A DNA stretch of 64,000 nucleotides from Syngnathus acus (lineage: Eukaryota > Chordata > Actinopteri > Syngnathiformes > Syngnathidae): positions 11,231,412 through 11,295,411 of the forward strand of contig NC_051102.1 of the NCBI RefSeq assembly GCF_901709675.1, in the 5' to 3' direction. The notes below the pieces were generated by a model. That model worked only from the letters and a program-made list of their open reading frames with translations. It ran no database searches and was not told where the DNA came from. The translations under genes and the position numbers were made by a program. Below are positions 30,064 through 42,300 of the stretch, in pieces (within the stretch, counting starts at the first letter, position 1; every line of letters begins with the position of its first letter).

Positions 30064-32903
30064 CCGATTTTACTTCAATCTAAAAAAAAAAAAAAAAAAG
30101 CATTTTTGAGTGAATAAAAATGCTCTAAAAGAAATTAAAACTAATTAAAAATGATCAATAACAATAATATAAAAAAACCATCTTTCTTCTCTATGCTAGT
30201 TCATAACCTCAGTATACGTAGGTGGTAGAGTTTTTGCTGAGGCGTGTTTTTATTGACACATCTCTGGTTTGGGGACCTCAGGCAGGGCTAACTATGCACA
30301 GTATTTATGTAAGGTTGGCCAAAGTGAACTCTTCACACTGCCACTGGCAAATTTGACACGGTAAGTGGAAAAAAATTAGGGGCAAAAAAGGGTTTATTTG
30401 TCTGTTAAGAATGGTGTGAGTGATATGTAAAGTATTGTAGTCCTACAAATCTAGACGATGCAAGATGATAGCACTCCCTGTTGGAGATATATTGATCTCA
30501 TGTATGTCAATTGTACCATTCACAATCTGATACAAAATGTGGTGGATCAAGTGGAATCACAATTTTTAATGATAGCTGCAGGGGCGGAGCTACATGGTGG
30601 CCAGGGGTGGCCGCACGGCACGACATTTTTCGTCGATCTGCGAAGTATGCCAGCCGAACCCATTTTGTCAATGTCCGAGTGTGACACGTTTATCATCTTT
30701 GCATTCATCGTGGTCTTCCACACCCCAATATGAAATCGTGATCAAACGTGCGTCAGTCAATCCAACCAAACAGGATCGATTAGCAGACGTCATCGATACT
30801 CGCTCAGGAAGAAGAACGTCACGCACCCCGCAGATCCATGCGGATGAAAATTAAGATGAATGAATCATGAAGGCTGACATTTTTTTTTCTCTCTTCACTC
30901 TGAAATCAACGGTCCTCACAAATGGCCACACACTGTTCAAATGCAGCACAGCGGAATAAAAAGTGCAGGTCTGTGCACTATTTAATTGCCCGTCTTCTGA
31001 CTGAGGGTAATAAAATCTCAATGAAAATCCAAGTTTTTCCCCAAAGAACCCGCAGCCTGTTTGTTGGGGAGGGATCACGGAGAGCAGTGAGGATTGCATG
31101 AATGATGGAGGAGGGCGGTATGATAGTAGCACGTCTCCCTCAGCTCTGCAGCGAGTGGTAGAAATGGAAGGGGGGGGGGGCGGGGTAATAGCCTTCCTTC
31201 CCAGCAGCAGTGCTCGCAGACAGCCAAGCATCTCCCGGGGGTTCCCATCTTCCTCACTTACCTGTCCTGCTTTTTTTCCCGACCTCCTTCACGTTCCCCT
31301 TCCCTGCCGTGCCGCTAAATCTGACTCAGAATGGGAAGACGGGCCTTCGAGTGCAGAATACCAAGCAGATGTGACGACAACACCCAAGGTAAGAGAGGAG
31401 GGGCCGATGACGCAACAGCTCAGAAACAAGGTTGGTGATCCATCATCCTATTTTTGCTTCATGATATCAAGTGCCGCATCGGCCGTTCAAAAGTAAGGGT
31501 GATGCGAGAATGACAATTAGAGGACAAACCTCGGATACATTCAAAGCAAGCTAAAATGATCACTCGTAAAATAGCTCTCATGTGACTAAAATGATGAGGA
31601 GTGAGACTCAAACTAACAGCATGGCTTGGAAACAATAAACAATGGCAGAGGATTATCAGTGCTTCCTCTCTTTCCTATAATCCTATGTGCCAGACCAGAC
31701 AAATCCTGAAAATGAGTCTGACCCCTTTTGTGAGGAAACCGTCATTCCAAGTGGCAAATTTTCAGACCTGTGGTATTGCGACGTCACCCGATTGCGGCAG
31801 TGTGCAATTTTTGCTGGCCGATTTAAAGTCCTCATTTGACATTCATTTGTTTTTGGGGAAATCGAACACTTAAGAGGATATATAGAATGGCAAGATTAGA
31901 CATTTCTCACAAAGGATAAAGAATAGTATATGACTGAGTATTGCTATACTGTCTGTCGACAAGTGTTGCTGCAACTTTTGTGCTCAACAGATTATTCATT
32001 GCTTCACTACTATGCGTTAGCATGAAGCTAGCAGAATACAACGCAATTCTCTTTGTTTGACATTCAATTTCAACTGGAAGTGGCATTAAGGAGCTTTGGC
32101 TTGAAGAATCTACACATGGGCTTCCTATGAAATCTCATGAAATGAGTTTGTGTTCATAAGAGCCTCACTAATTATCTATCATCTTGACCAAACGTTAGGC
32201 AAGAGTTCTACAAAAACGATTACAACAAATACTCATACACAACATGTCGTTTCTGGCATGACACTTAACATCAACAACTCAAAACACGGCTCACTACATA
32301 AAGCGGGCCACAAAGACTTTAGAAGAGGTTTTGCATGATGGGACATTATGTCGGAGTGAGAGCAGACGTTGCACGAGCCGTGCATTCATATTCATATGAG
32401 CCCCAGCAGTCAGGGTTTAGAAATCCATTTAGGTTTGTTTATAATGGGAGCGGGGGGGGGCTGAAAGGCTGGCGCAGCTTTGGAAAAGTGGAGAAAGCCT
32501 TGTACGGTCCTCAGCAGGTGGGATCGACCCCTGTAAGCCTCCCACTGACAAGCTTCTGAAATAAAGGATGAAAATACTAAGTATGGACATACAGTATCTG
32601 AGGCGGTATACGTCGATCAAAACATAAGATGACCAAAAAAAAAGAAGGAAATAGTGCAAAAGCAGCAGGTCCTAACTTGAGAGCCTCAAACATAACCCAC
32701 GACCACCCCATCCTAAACGACTCGGGGCCCCAAGGACCCGGCTGCTCGTCTGTCAAGCGCAAAAAACAGAAAGGGGCCCCACAGAACGACATGATTGAAA
32801 TCCGAGTGGGGAGGAGGCAGACTCACCCACCGCACCTGTCCCCTTTAGCACGCCTGGCCTGGCCTGCCTCCGACGGAGACCAGATAGAGGGCGGAGGCAC
32901 GCT

Positions 32904-32926
32904 GGGGGGGGGGGGGGGGGGGGGGG
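32904..32926 (+). repeat. G23 homopolymer
   Basis: Twenty-three uninterrupted G residues flanked by GGCACGCT and CACC. It can form a G-quadruplex; the exact length should be treated as uncertain. Confidence 0.85.
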
Positions 32927-33771
32927 CACCGGAACCGAGCCAGCTGTTATATTGTACCAAGGGCAATACTTTTTGAACAGCATCAGGAAGACAAAACAAA
33001 CACAGGAAGGCTACATTGAAAAGTCAAACGTTGGCTAGGAAGTGTCAAATGATGGCGTTTCCGTCAATTCCAATCCATTGAAAGTGGCTGCAGATGATAA
33101 CACACCTGTCCAATGGGGAGAAAAGCAAATAGCACGCCCCTCTGAAGCCACCGCTATGGCCGCACTCGCACTGATATTGATCGGTGGGCCGGGATGGGTC
33201 TTGAAGCCTTCTCACGGGATCGAGGCCAATCAATATTTACTGCTCGCTCGCAGTGGAATACACAAAGAAATCAAGAGAAGATATGCTCATATGATGGCTG
33301 CAATCAAATGGCCACTCACTGAACGCATTGTCATGTGTGCAAAGACTAATAAGCAAACATGCTTTCCCGGCCCGTCACAAAGAAACACATCATGACCATG
33401 AAAAGTTCTTTTTCCGCTGATGGGACAGAAGACTTACTTTCCAAACTCACTTTCTTGCTTGGGAACATGTTTTGACATGTCCAGGGTGGAGAGGCGTGGA
33501 GACAATTTCTTTCCCTTCTGCTATGTTGTCATCATTCATGCCAGAGACATCAACTCTGTTGTGCTGAAGGAAAATTGATTTCAACTGGATTTGGTTTTAA
33601 GCTAAGCTTTGTTGCCCAAAAAACTTTCATTTGGCATAGGAAAAAAAAAAGACTGAATAGGGAGACAACAGATGAAAGGTCAAGCAGGGAGAGCCAGCTG
33701 GACCAACAAAATCACCGCGGCAGTGGGAAAAATGAATGAATATGTAAATGATGTATAATGTCCGATTTGGC

Positions 33772-33829
33772 GCCTGCCTGGCCGCCTGTCTGTGTGCCTG
33801 GCTGCCTGTCTGTGTGCCTGTCTGCCTGT

Positions 33830-33872
<43 letters not shown>

Positions 33873-33882
33873 GCTGCCTGCC
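33772..33882. repeat. (CTGC/CTGT)n tetranucleotide repeat
   Basis: About 110 bp of CCTG-phase units with CTGT and GGCTG variants on the left and a pure (CCTG)n run on the right. The variant gradient is typical of slippage expansion. Long open frames here are repeat artefacts. Confidence 0.9.
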
Positions 33883-34564
33883 AGCGCGCGTGTGCTTTTG
33901 TATACATTCATGCAAATTTGCTTGTCTCGTGTTCTTTCTAAGAAAAAGATGTCTGAGCCCCAAGCCATCATTTCACCGCCCCGTCCCATCCGTATCCCGG
34001 CCAGCTGTCAGCAGAGACCTGGACACAGAAAGACCCATCTGTCACCTTCCTTCCTTCAAAGGTCACGCCCGTGTGACTGTGTATGTGAGTGGGAAGCTTC
34101 TTTTGCCGTGGCTAATCTCCGCTGTAATCTCTGCTGTTGCTCGCGCTCCCCGGGTGACCAATACGGCCCGGCCCGGCCCGGCCCGGCCCTCGTACCTCCT
34201 CATTTGTTTGAGCCTCAGCAGAATTGATTTGGATGATTTGCCTATTCAATTGGCTTTTTTAACAGCCCACTCGGAAGGAAGGCTGTGTGGTCATTCAAAT
34301 GTGCGTCTTTGATCACGCTGATTAGATCGCTCCCATTTCAAAGCCACGCTATTTTGGTTGGGGGTGAATCAATGATTCATTCGGCTTATTTGACGTTTTC
34401 ATGACACTCGTAAGAGTAGACAGCTGGAATTTGCATGCTTTGGATTATTTGGTGCATATTGTTGACAGAGCAAAATCATTTGGATAAAAGAAGTAATAAC
34501 AAATTCAATTATTTGACTGCAACTATTTGAAGACTGCCGGCGTGTAGTCAATATTGAACAATAC

Positions 34565-34994
34565 TGTCACGACTCGTCCCCGGTCACGTCCATGTTGTCG
34601 TAGTTTTGTCCGTGTGCTCGCCCCTCCCCTCCTGTGTGCCCATGATCAGTGTGATCATTCTCACCTGCCTCTTGTTACCTGTCTTGTATATGAAGTCCTG
34701 TCTGTGTATCGTTCCCTTTTGGATCATTGTTGTCGTCAGGTCCTGTTGTTTTCTTGTCTCACGTCCTGGTCAGTCTAGTTATTGTTGTGTTAATGTCATG
34801 ATGTCTTTTTGGTTCCGGTCTTTGGTAATGTCACCCTGTCTTTTTGTTTCACGTCTTTTTCGGTCAGTCTTGTCGTTAGGTTTTGTTCGTGAGTTATGTC
34901 AGTTTGCCGAGTCTTTTTGAGTTTGCTTCAATAAACCCTGGTCCAAGCTGCACTTGGTCGCCCTGCTCCATTTTCCACACTCCGAAGCCTGACA
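34565..34994 (+). mobile_element. Solo LTR, copy 2 (430 bp)
   Basis: Same family and orientation as 24779-25159: it starts TGTCACGACTCG, shares GCTCGCCCCTCCC and TGTGTGCCC on the left and CAATAAACCCTGGTCCAAGC on the right, and ends AAGCCTGACA. It is flanked by a perfect 5-bp duplication, AATAC at 34560-34564 and 34995-34999. It is longer than copy 1, with a repeated internal segment around 34740-34910 (two CACGTC...GGTCAGTCT blocks). No gag or pol remnant is next to it. Confidence 0.88.
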
Positions 34995-36462
34995 AATACT
35001 ACAAATATATTGGGGGATAAGTCACTCCTATTTTCCTGAATCTTGATTTTAATTGTGTACATTGGATGAGTAGAAACAAAGGAGGGCATACAGAGGAGAT
35101 TTAGGCTGTAGTAGGGTTATGCAAAAGGTTGATTGGCGGGAACAAAGACTCATTCTGAGAAGAAAGAGTAAGTACGAAAACTGGCCTTGCTTTCAAAGTG
35201 AAAAGCAAGCCTCCTTTTTAATCCATAATCATGACGACGCAACTCCAAGTCAATCATAGTTCTGGGAGAACAATCGGTCCTGTTAAGGAAACAATCTGGG
35301 AAGGAAATTTAATTCCAGCATGAGGAAGGTTGCCACCATATTTCAATTGATCTGAGAGGCTGTTTACATGTTTTGGTGCAATAATATGGTTCAGCAGGAG
35401 ATTAGATAGCGTCCATGTGTGAATGATAGCGATGGACTGGGCTCGTCACACAAAGCACACATTTTTTTATTTCGTCGATTGGAGGACCCAAGTCAAATTC
35501 CTTGTTTGGCATGCTCAAACATGGCCAATAAAAAATCTGGATTCTTGAAATGTGCTACTATGACATTAAGATGTCATATCATCATATATTTTGTCAGTGC
35601 AATATCTCAAATGCACCTTTGACTCAATTGCTGAAACACACTCACGCACAGAAACGGCACACATGCAATTTATTTACAGGAAGTAGTTTTATAGAAGGAT
35701 GTTGTATAATTAAAGAAGGATGGAGGGAACACAAGGCTCTGGGGGGAATTTCAGAGCGAAGCAAAAGAAAAAGAGAGAGAGAGAGAGAGAGAGAGAGGCT
35801 TTTGAGAGCTGCTGTGGGCGGTTTGCAAAACGCTGCAGGAGGCTTTGGGGTTATTGCAATACATGGCGCAGGCGTGCGTGCGTGTGTGTGTGTGTGTGTG
35901 CGTGCGTGCGTGCATGCGTGTGTGTGTGTATACAATATGCTTGAGTGTCATGGTCTCACCTTCCTACATCATTCATTTGATTCAAGAGAAATACCACGTC
36001 CTCTCTTCAACTGACATGAATTCTTTGCTTGGCTTTGATTTGCTGCAGGGTGCACCAGGAAACCTTTTTTTTTCCACCTAACTTTGTTTTTATTTGGCAA
36101 CACTCATGAAAAGTCTGTTGATGGAACATCAGGGCAAGAATGACGCTGTGAATGTTGAATGCCACTGCATGAGGGAGCTTCAAGAGATCTTAGTAGTTCC
36201 CCATACTATCTTTCTTGATCCATCCCATGTGAATCTGTATACAGTTCAAGCTACATTTACACAATAGCCTGACAGATAACACGTCTATTTTCAATGCAAA
36301 AAAAAATACAACTATAGCAATAGCAAACTACAGCTGACCTCATGTTAGTCTCCAGAACCAAAAGCTAGTTGACACTGAACAACAGCGCCTACGTCTGACA
36401 CAATCGAAACAATTCTTCATCATGAATGGATGATTAATATCCAGCAAGTCAGACACTACATG

Positions 36463-36585
36463 TCAAGTCAAGTCAAGTCAAGTTTATTTGAATAGCCCTA
36501 AATCACAAGCAGTCTCAAAGGGCTTCACATAGACAAAAATTGACAATTATTCTCAAAGCATCCCCTGATCTTAAGCTCCCTACAT
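36463..36585 (-). mobile_element. LINE 3' tail with (TTGAC)n end, copy 2
   Basis: Reverse-strand copy of the element at 23606-23710. Here the tail reads (TCAAG)4 on the forward strand, followed by TTTATTTGAATAGCCCTAAA, and the same boundary GATCTTAAGCTCCC. The two copies differ at only a few bases over about 100 bp. Confidence 0.7.
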
Positions 36586-36980
36586 CAAAGTTTCACCGGA
36601 AAGATTCTGACGAAACGAGAAAAGTGAAATTCTCCGAAGAAGAAAAAAAGAGCAGACATGGAGCGAGAGCACGCACGTCACAGTGGCTCACGACTTGACC
36701 TTTAAACATCCTGCTTCCTCTACCACGATGCGAGTAAGACACCTCGAAATCAAAGCTCATATCACTATCATACATCCAATTGATCACTTTCGTAAGAAAT
36801 ACTTTGCGCCCGAAGCATTTACATTTGAAACATTTTAGACCACACGGCTCCAACATCAGCCCTGGTAAACGGCCAGAACAAATGTAGAAAAGAAAGAGAA
36901 AATGACAGCAGATGGTCGATTGTCAGGGCAGTCAGTACTTTTGGACAGACACGCCGCTGGCGGTCTGGTCTCAACCAATT

Positions 36981-37024
36981 CCTCCCTCCCTCCCTCCCTC
37001 CCTCGGGGGGGGGGGGGGGGGGGG
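36981..37024 (+). repeat. (CCTC)6 followed by G20
   Basis: A pyrimidine tract abuts a pure G run on the same strand. The two can pair as a hairpin or form adjacent i-motif and G-quadruplex structures. The length of the G run is uncertain. Confidence 0.85.
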
Positions 37025-39276
37025 ACTTTAAAAGCTCTTTAATGCTATTGTACACAGGCATCTGACACAAATGACAGTGTGCTGCGTTATATAATCACAG
37101 TTTAGAGAGAAGAGAAGTCCGCATGAAGAGGATGTAGGCCAAGATAAGCATTGCAACCTCTCTGATTTAATCCACTCCAAAATATATTGCAATCCATTTT
37201 GGATTGGGAACAAATACATTCTGTAATTCCTATTCGGAGCCAACCTGCTGCATTTTGGCCCAATTGGATGGATGTCACGCTGATGGAGCTTTCCAGGGGA
37301 AAGAAATGAATTGTCAAGATCAAAAGACACGACTTGGAAATTGAAATGAAACACTGACGGAAAATGATGCAAACCACACCGCTGTGTATTTTGCGCAAAA
37401 TTCCCAATAAAAGTCAAACGCATCCTGTTTGTTTGCTTCTTAAATGTCACTGTGGCAGCAGCTGCTGCTTCCTGTCGATGCAGAGAGTTGGTGTGAGATT
37501 ACAACCGTCACGTTATTTTACCGATACAATATTGCACAACTATTGGAAGTAAGTTCCAGTGTTCAAGTGCAGCCCAACATTGAATTCACTACATCATGAT
37601 AAGAACTATGTCGCCATGGTCCTATTTTGTGTCATAATACAGTGCCTTGCAATGTTGGGAAATACTACAAATGACTAGCGCCCCTTATTCGGGTGAACAT
37701 CATCATCCCTTGCCTGCTCTGCATGTTACCAAAAATAGAACGCTGCACAAGTAGAACACCGACGCGGGATAGAAATAGAATAAAAGAGAAAAAGAGGTAG
37801 GTATTGACACACAAATCCACAATGAATAGGGCTGGCTGGAGGCGGCATCGGTGGGTGGTGACGTCACAAGGGCACGACGGAGGCTAAAGCTGCAAATGCA
37901 TTTGGCCGAATAAATAATGCAGCTGCCTGCCGAATCACTTTAAGGCCTGTCTAATAATCTGGTCAGCCAAAAGTCAACAATAAAGGGCAAGGTTCATTTT
38001 CCAGTGAAGCTTTCTCTCTTGAATAGTTCAGCGTCACACTTTCTGTCTGGTTTTGGTTTTGTTTTTGGTTTGCATCTTGGCTTATCGAGCTCCACTGCCA
38101 CAGATGGAATTGAAAGGACAAGGATTTATTTTTGCACAACAGCACCATCTGCTGGATGCTGGATTCTGCTGGATTCCGCATCATTGGGAACATCATGTAC
38201 CTACAACATTGGCACCGCCAATCATCTTTCATAAGAGCCAGGAGGAAATTGTTAGCCAAAGTACACACAAAGAAATCATGTCAATTGGCATTGAAGTGAC
38301 TGACATTTGTGTTGATCACTTCTACTGGAACCATCATTCGGATGCCAAGTGAAGACAAGTGACTCATATGAACCAGACTTAATAGAAGAGCTTCGAATGG
38401 ATGGAACCTGTTGACCAGAGGCTTTACTCTTTGCGGACTTCCGGAACATCATCCAAAAATAACTTGGAATGATGCTCATGACGATGATGATGATGATGAT
38501 GACGTTTGTTCATTTGGATCCAGAGGGCAGAAGTATAACAAAAAGCAGAGACATGTGACCAATCGTTTTCAGTTGGAAACATCTGCGGGAACTCTCTAAT
38601 TGGGTTGTAGTGACATCTAGCGGAAGAAACTGGAACAGCATGTGCCAACAAGTCAAGTAAGTTCAGGATCCTTTTCATTAGTAACAGAAAAGTCTTCCTC
38701 TGGCCGTCTGCAAGTCCGGTGATTCAGTGGTGGCGGTATATTCACATCTAAATCTAGAAGAAGCTATGAAAGTGCAAAACTCCCCCTCCCTCCCACCGTC
38801 AAGCTAAAATGGGCTTGCTGTCAGTGAATGACATATGACTTGCTGCTATAATATGCAGTGACAGCGCCAAAAAAAAAAAACAGGAGACAGGATACAACAT
38901 GAGTCAATGAAATCACAAACGGTTTTATCGTCACCCGTAAATGGCCTGTTAGTTGACTTTTCAAACCCATTTTTTTCCCCTTCTGTTTTGGGTTAGGGTG
39001 TCAATTTTGATTGTTCTGTTTCCTGTGTTTTTTTTCTTTTCCTCCCTATTTTAAAGCCCTCTCTCTGTTTGTCCACTTCCATAGTGCGAACGTCATGGGA
39101 AGGTTTCCTAAGTATAGATCAGCACATGACTCATGAGGGTTCCCCAGACAGATGAGAAAGTTCCTGCTTGTCATCTGATAGTACAGCAACTACGCAATCA
39201 ACTGAAATACTGTCGTCACATTTGGATTTAGTTTAGATGCAGAGAGATACATAGGCAGCTGGACGGACGGGAAGTG

Positions 39277-39338
39277 GACAGACAGACAGGCAGACAGGCA
39301 GGCAGGCAGGCCGGCAGACAGACAGACAGACAGACAGA
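39277..39338. repeat. (CAGA/CAGG)n tetranucleotide repeat
   Basis: GACAGACAGGCAGGCAGG-type units, the reverse complement of the CTGC/CTGT type at 33772-33882. Confidence 0.85.
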
Positions 39339-42300
39339 GGCTTCCATGTACTGTGGAAAGACGCAGAAAGAGCTCCAAAAAGCTAACGGGTTCATGAAAG
39401 TTTTGTTCCTCCAGTAAAAGCTTTTGCAGGACCTAATTTGAGGGCAGCGCACACAAACAGACACGGACGCAGGCTCATATGAGGACAAAAACACTCGCAA
39501 ATTGAAAGCCCATGGCCTCCCTCCGGAGAGGGCTAATAAAAAGCTTTGCAGCTGCGGCGACACTTCTGAAAGACACCCAAAAACAATGGATTGACAAAGA
39601 AAACATAAGCAATGATACCAATTCTTATTTGTTTGAAGAAATGACACCTTGTGTAGCTCTACTAGCTTAATGCTAACATACAAATGGAAACACCATACAC
39701 ACGTATTAGCGTCTATGTGGTGCTCTTGTTATTCTTTACGCAACGGATATCAGAACACAAATACTGCATGTGCAGCAAGACTTGTAGACAGATCAAATAA
39801 CAATATCAATCACGTTTATTCTTTATTTGCTAAAATAGATGAATACTCCTGCCGCACTGAGAAGCCGAGAGAGGAGCTGACCCTCCAGTATAGTAAAAAA
39901 AAGGATACTATTACTGTGTACTACTTTTCTCATTGAACAAAATAAATTACACAAACCTTACAAATGTGGTCCTGAAACGAATTCAACTTGTATTTTAAGG
40001 CTCTACTGGAAATCATGTAAAACAGTTTCACTAGGGTGGTGGTGGGGGGGTGCGTTGGACTGGGCACTGCTCCCTGAAAGCTAAATTGAAACATCTCCCG
40101 GTCATGATGCCATGACCGGCCATTGTTCCAGTGAGCAATGAGATGAAGAAGAAGCTGAGCTGGAGCTGAGCTGGAGCAGACCAAGGAGCGAGCGCTTTGC
40201 ATCCATTTGGCAGCAAGAAGCGAGTGCGAGACTGATATTAGGCGGTCTGTTTTGACGCCCCTCTTCCACATAGTCTTGCCGACCCCCCCCCCCCGGCATC
40301 TCCCCTCCCTGGGAAAACAGGGACAACAAATTAGCCTTTTTTTCTCTGCGGGACCCAGGGAGGAGGACACTTGGACAGCCCTCAGACTGTCCGCCTGGAG
40401 TTCCCATGCACCCCTCTTGCCCCTTCCCCTTTCAGAAAGCGAGGAAGCAGTCATTGTGCCAGCACCTGTCTCTGAGGAAATTGGTAAAAGTGATGGCTTT
40501 GTTAGCCATTCCCATGGCAACCAGGAGAAAAGAGCAGGGGCCAGCTCGCAAGAATTGGGGAAGAGATTGGAAGGGGGCCGGGGCTGGAGGTGGCGGGGGG
40601 TCAGGGGGCTTGACAATGAAGTAGCAGTTGCATGGCTTTTGGCTGGGATGGGATGTGGTGACTTGCTGTGCACGCATGTGTACCCACGTGTTGGCAAGGG
40701 GCATTGCGTGTGTTCATTCAATCCCATAATAAGGCCATGTCCACACAAACAAGGCTATGATTTTCTCCACCTGCAAGCCGGGTGGGACAAATTACCCACG
40801 TGACAAATGTTCTCACGTCGAGCCAAACTTTTTTTACAAATGATATTGACCAATCTATTGTTTTGCTATGTGAAATGAATGAAATGGGCCATTTCCCAAA
40901 TCAACCATATTTTCCTTTTTGCTGCGGGGTTATAGTCCCACCTGTTGTTGCTTTGGCACACATTTGCAGTTTAACCGTTTTTTTTAGACACAAAATGGAT
41001 AAATGGACACAGACTATGTCAACATCACTTGCGATTTGTAACCGCGCTACCATCGTCATCATCATCTCAGTAGGTGACAAGAGCGCGATGGGACCCTAAA
41101 TAGCTTGAAGGTCACAAAGGTCACCTGGCATCAAGTCCTCTGATGCGAGGTACTCTTGAAAATCAAGCAGCAGGCGGTGTGGTGGAAAAAATGGATTCCC
41201 AAACTAAACGCATCATTTTACGCTGAATCATCCGCTTCGTGAAGTTGTCACCTCAAACGTCTTTATCGCAAAATGACCACATAGTGCGAAGTGTATTACT
41301 ATATATGACATTACATTTGAAAGAGACTTCATATTTCAATTCAAACGTCTATTTTGGATGACAGATTCTAGTTGACTTTTTCTTTTTTCTGACTTGAGTT
41401 CTAAGATCGTTTTAAGGACATGGTCATGACCTCCCAGCCCCAGGAGATGGCGCTCTTTCCCTGGGTCTTCTGCCTTTTTTTTTTTACTAAAGCTAGACCT
41501 CTCTGTTAAGGATTAAAAGATTTTTAACAAAGGGTCTAGACTAGAGGCATAAGTCATCATTCAAGTCCATTTGGTCTAATTTAGGCAAAATTATAGCTCA
41601 ACGATCCTTTTATGAACACCCTTCAAGTATTTCTAAATTATAGCCGAGTTCTCTATGTCCCTTTGCGCAGCCATAGGATGTAAGGGGAAAAAAGACTCTT
41701 TTCATCTTCCTCTTTGTGATTTCCTTCACACGGGAGGTTTGTGGGTATGTTTGAAGATGTGGTTGATGCTACTGCGCCGCAAAACATTCTGATGTCATTC
41801 TTTTTTTTCGATGAAAGTATTAGGGAATCCCAATACAAATGATTCAGTGTGCAAAGAATGAGGCGTTGCTACTTTTCTGCCTTTGATCTTATGATGACAA
41901 AACTGAAGAAACTTCAAAATACTTCCTGACACCAATGACTACTTTCCTATCAGAAGACTCGTTACATCTTATTGTACGAGCACAAAAATCCGTCTTGAGT
42001 TGCGACTAGGTGAGTTTTTGTTTTTTCAAAGAAAATTAATTCATAGCTGCCACAAGGTGAATTTGCGACAAGCAAACTGTGAATGGACAAGAATTGATTG
42101 CATCACAAAATATTCCCAAGCCAAAAATAAAGCAAAAACATTGATGGAGACAATCAAACTGAAACTGAGTTGAAGGGTTTGAAGATTTGCTGACATCATG
42201 CTTTCAGATGTCTTTCCAGGCACAATTTCCCCGAAAATTTTGACTCGACTCCAAAGCGGCGCAGCCTCTCCCCCCCCAACCCTAACCCTCCGGGTTCTCG

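Larger units (their letters stand above)
25160..34559. other. Gene-free interval between the two solo LTRs
   Basis: About 9.4 kb with no family recognised on either strand. It contains a CCGG-rich palindromic patch near 25573-25600, a (TTTA)n repeat at 30018-30063 followed by an A run near 30082-30099, a G10 run near 31171-31180, a G23 run at 32904-32926, and the (CTGC/CTGT)n minisatellite at 33772-33882. Exon-like open segments at 25265 and 31330 are discussed as findings. Confidence 0.55.

Noticed and set aside
33627-34312. Long frames rich in Cys/Leu/Pro (plus) or Arg/Gln/Ala/Gly (minus)
   Set aside because: They are translations of the (CCTG)n repeat, which lacks stops in several frames.
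38053-38352. 99-codon plus frame near 38 kb
   Set aside because: It matches no family, has no splice or promoter context, and its length is within chance expectation.
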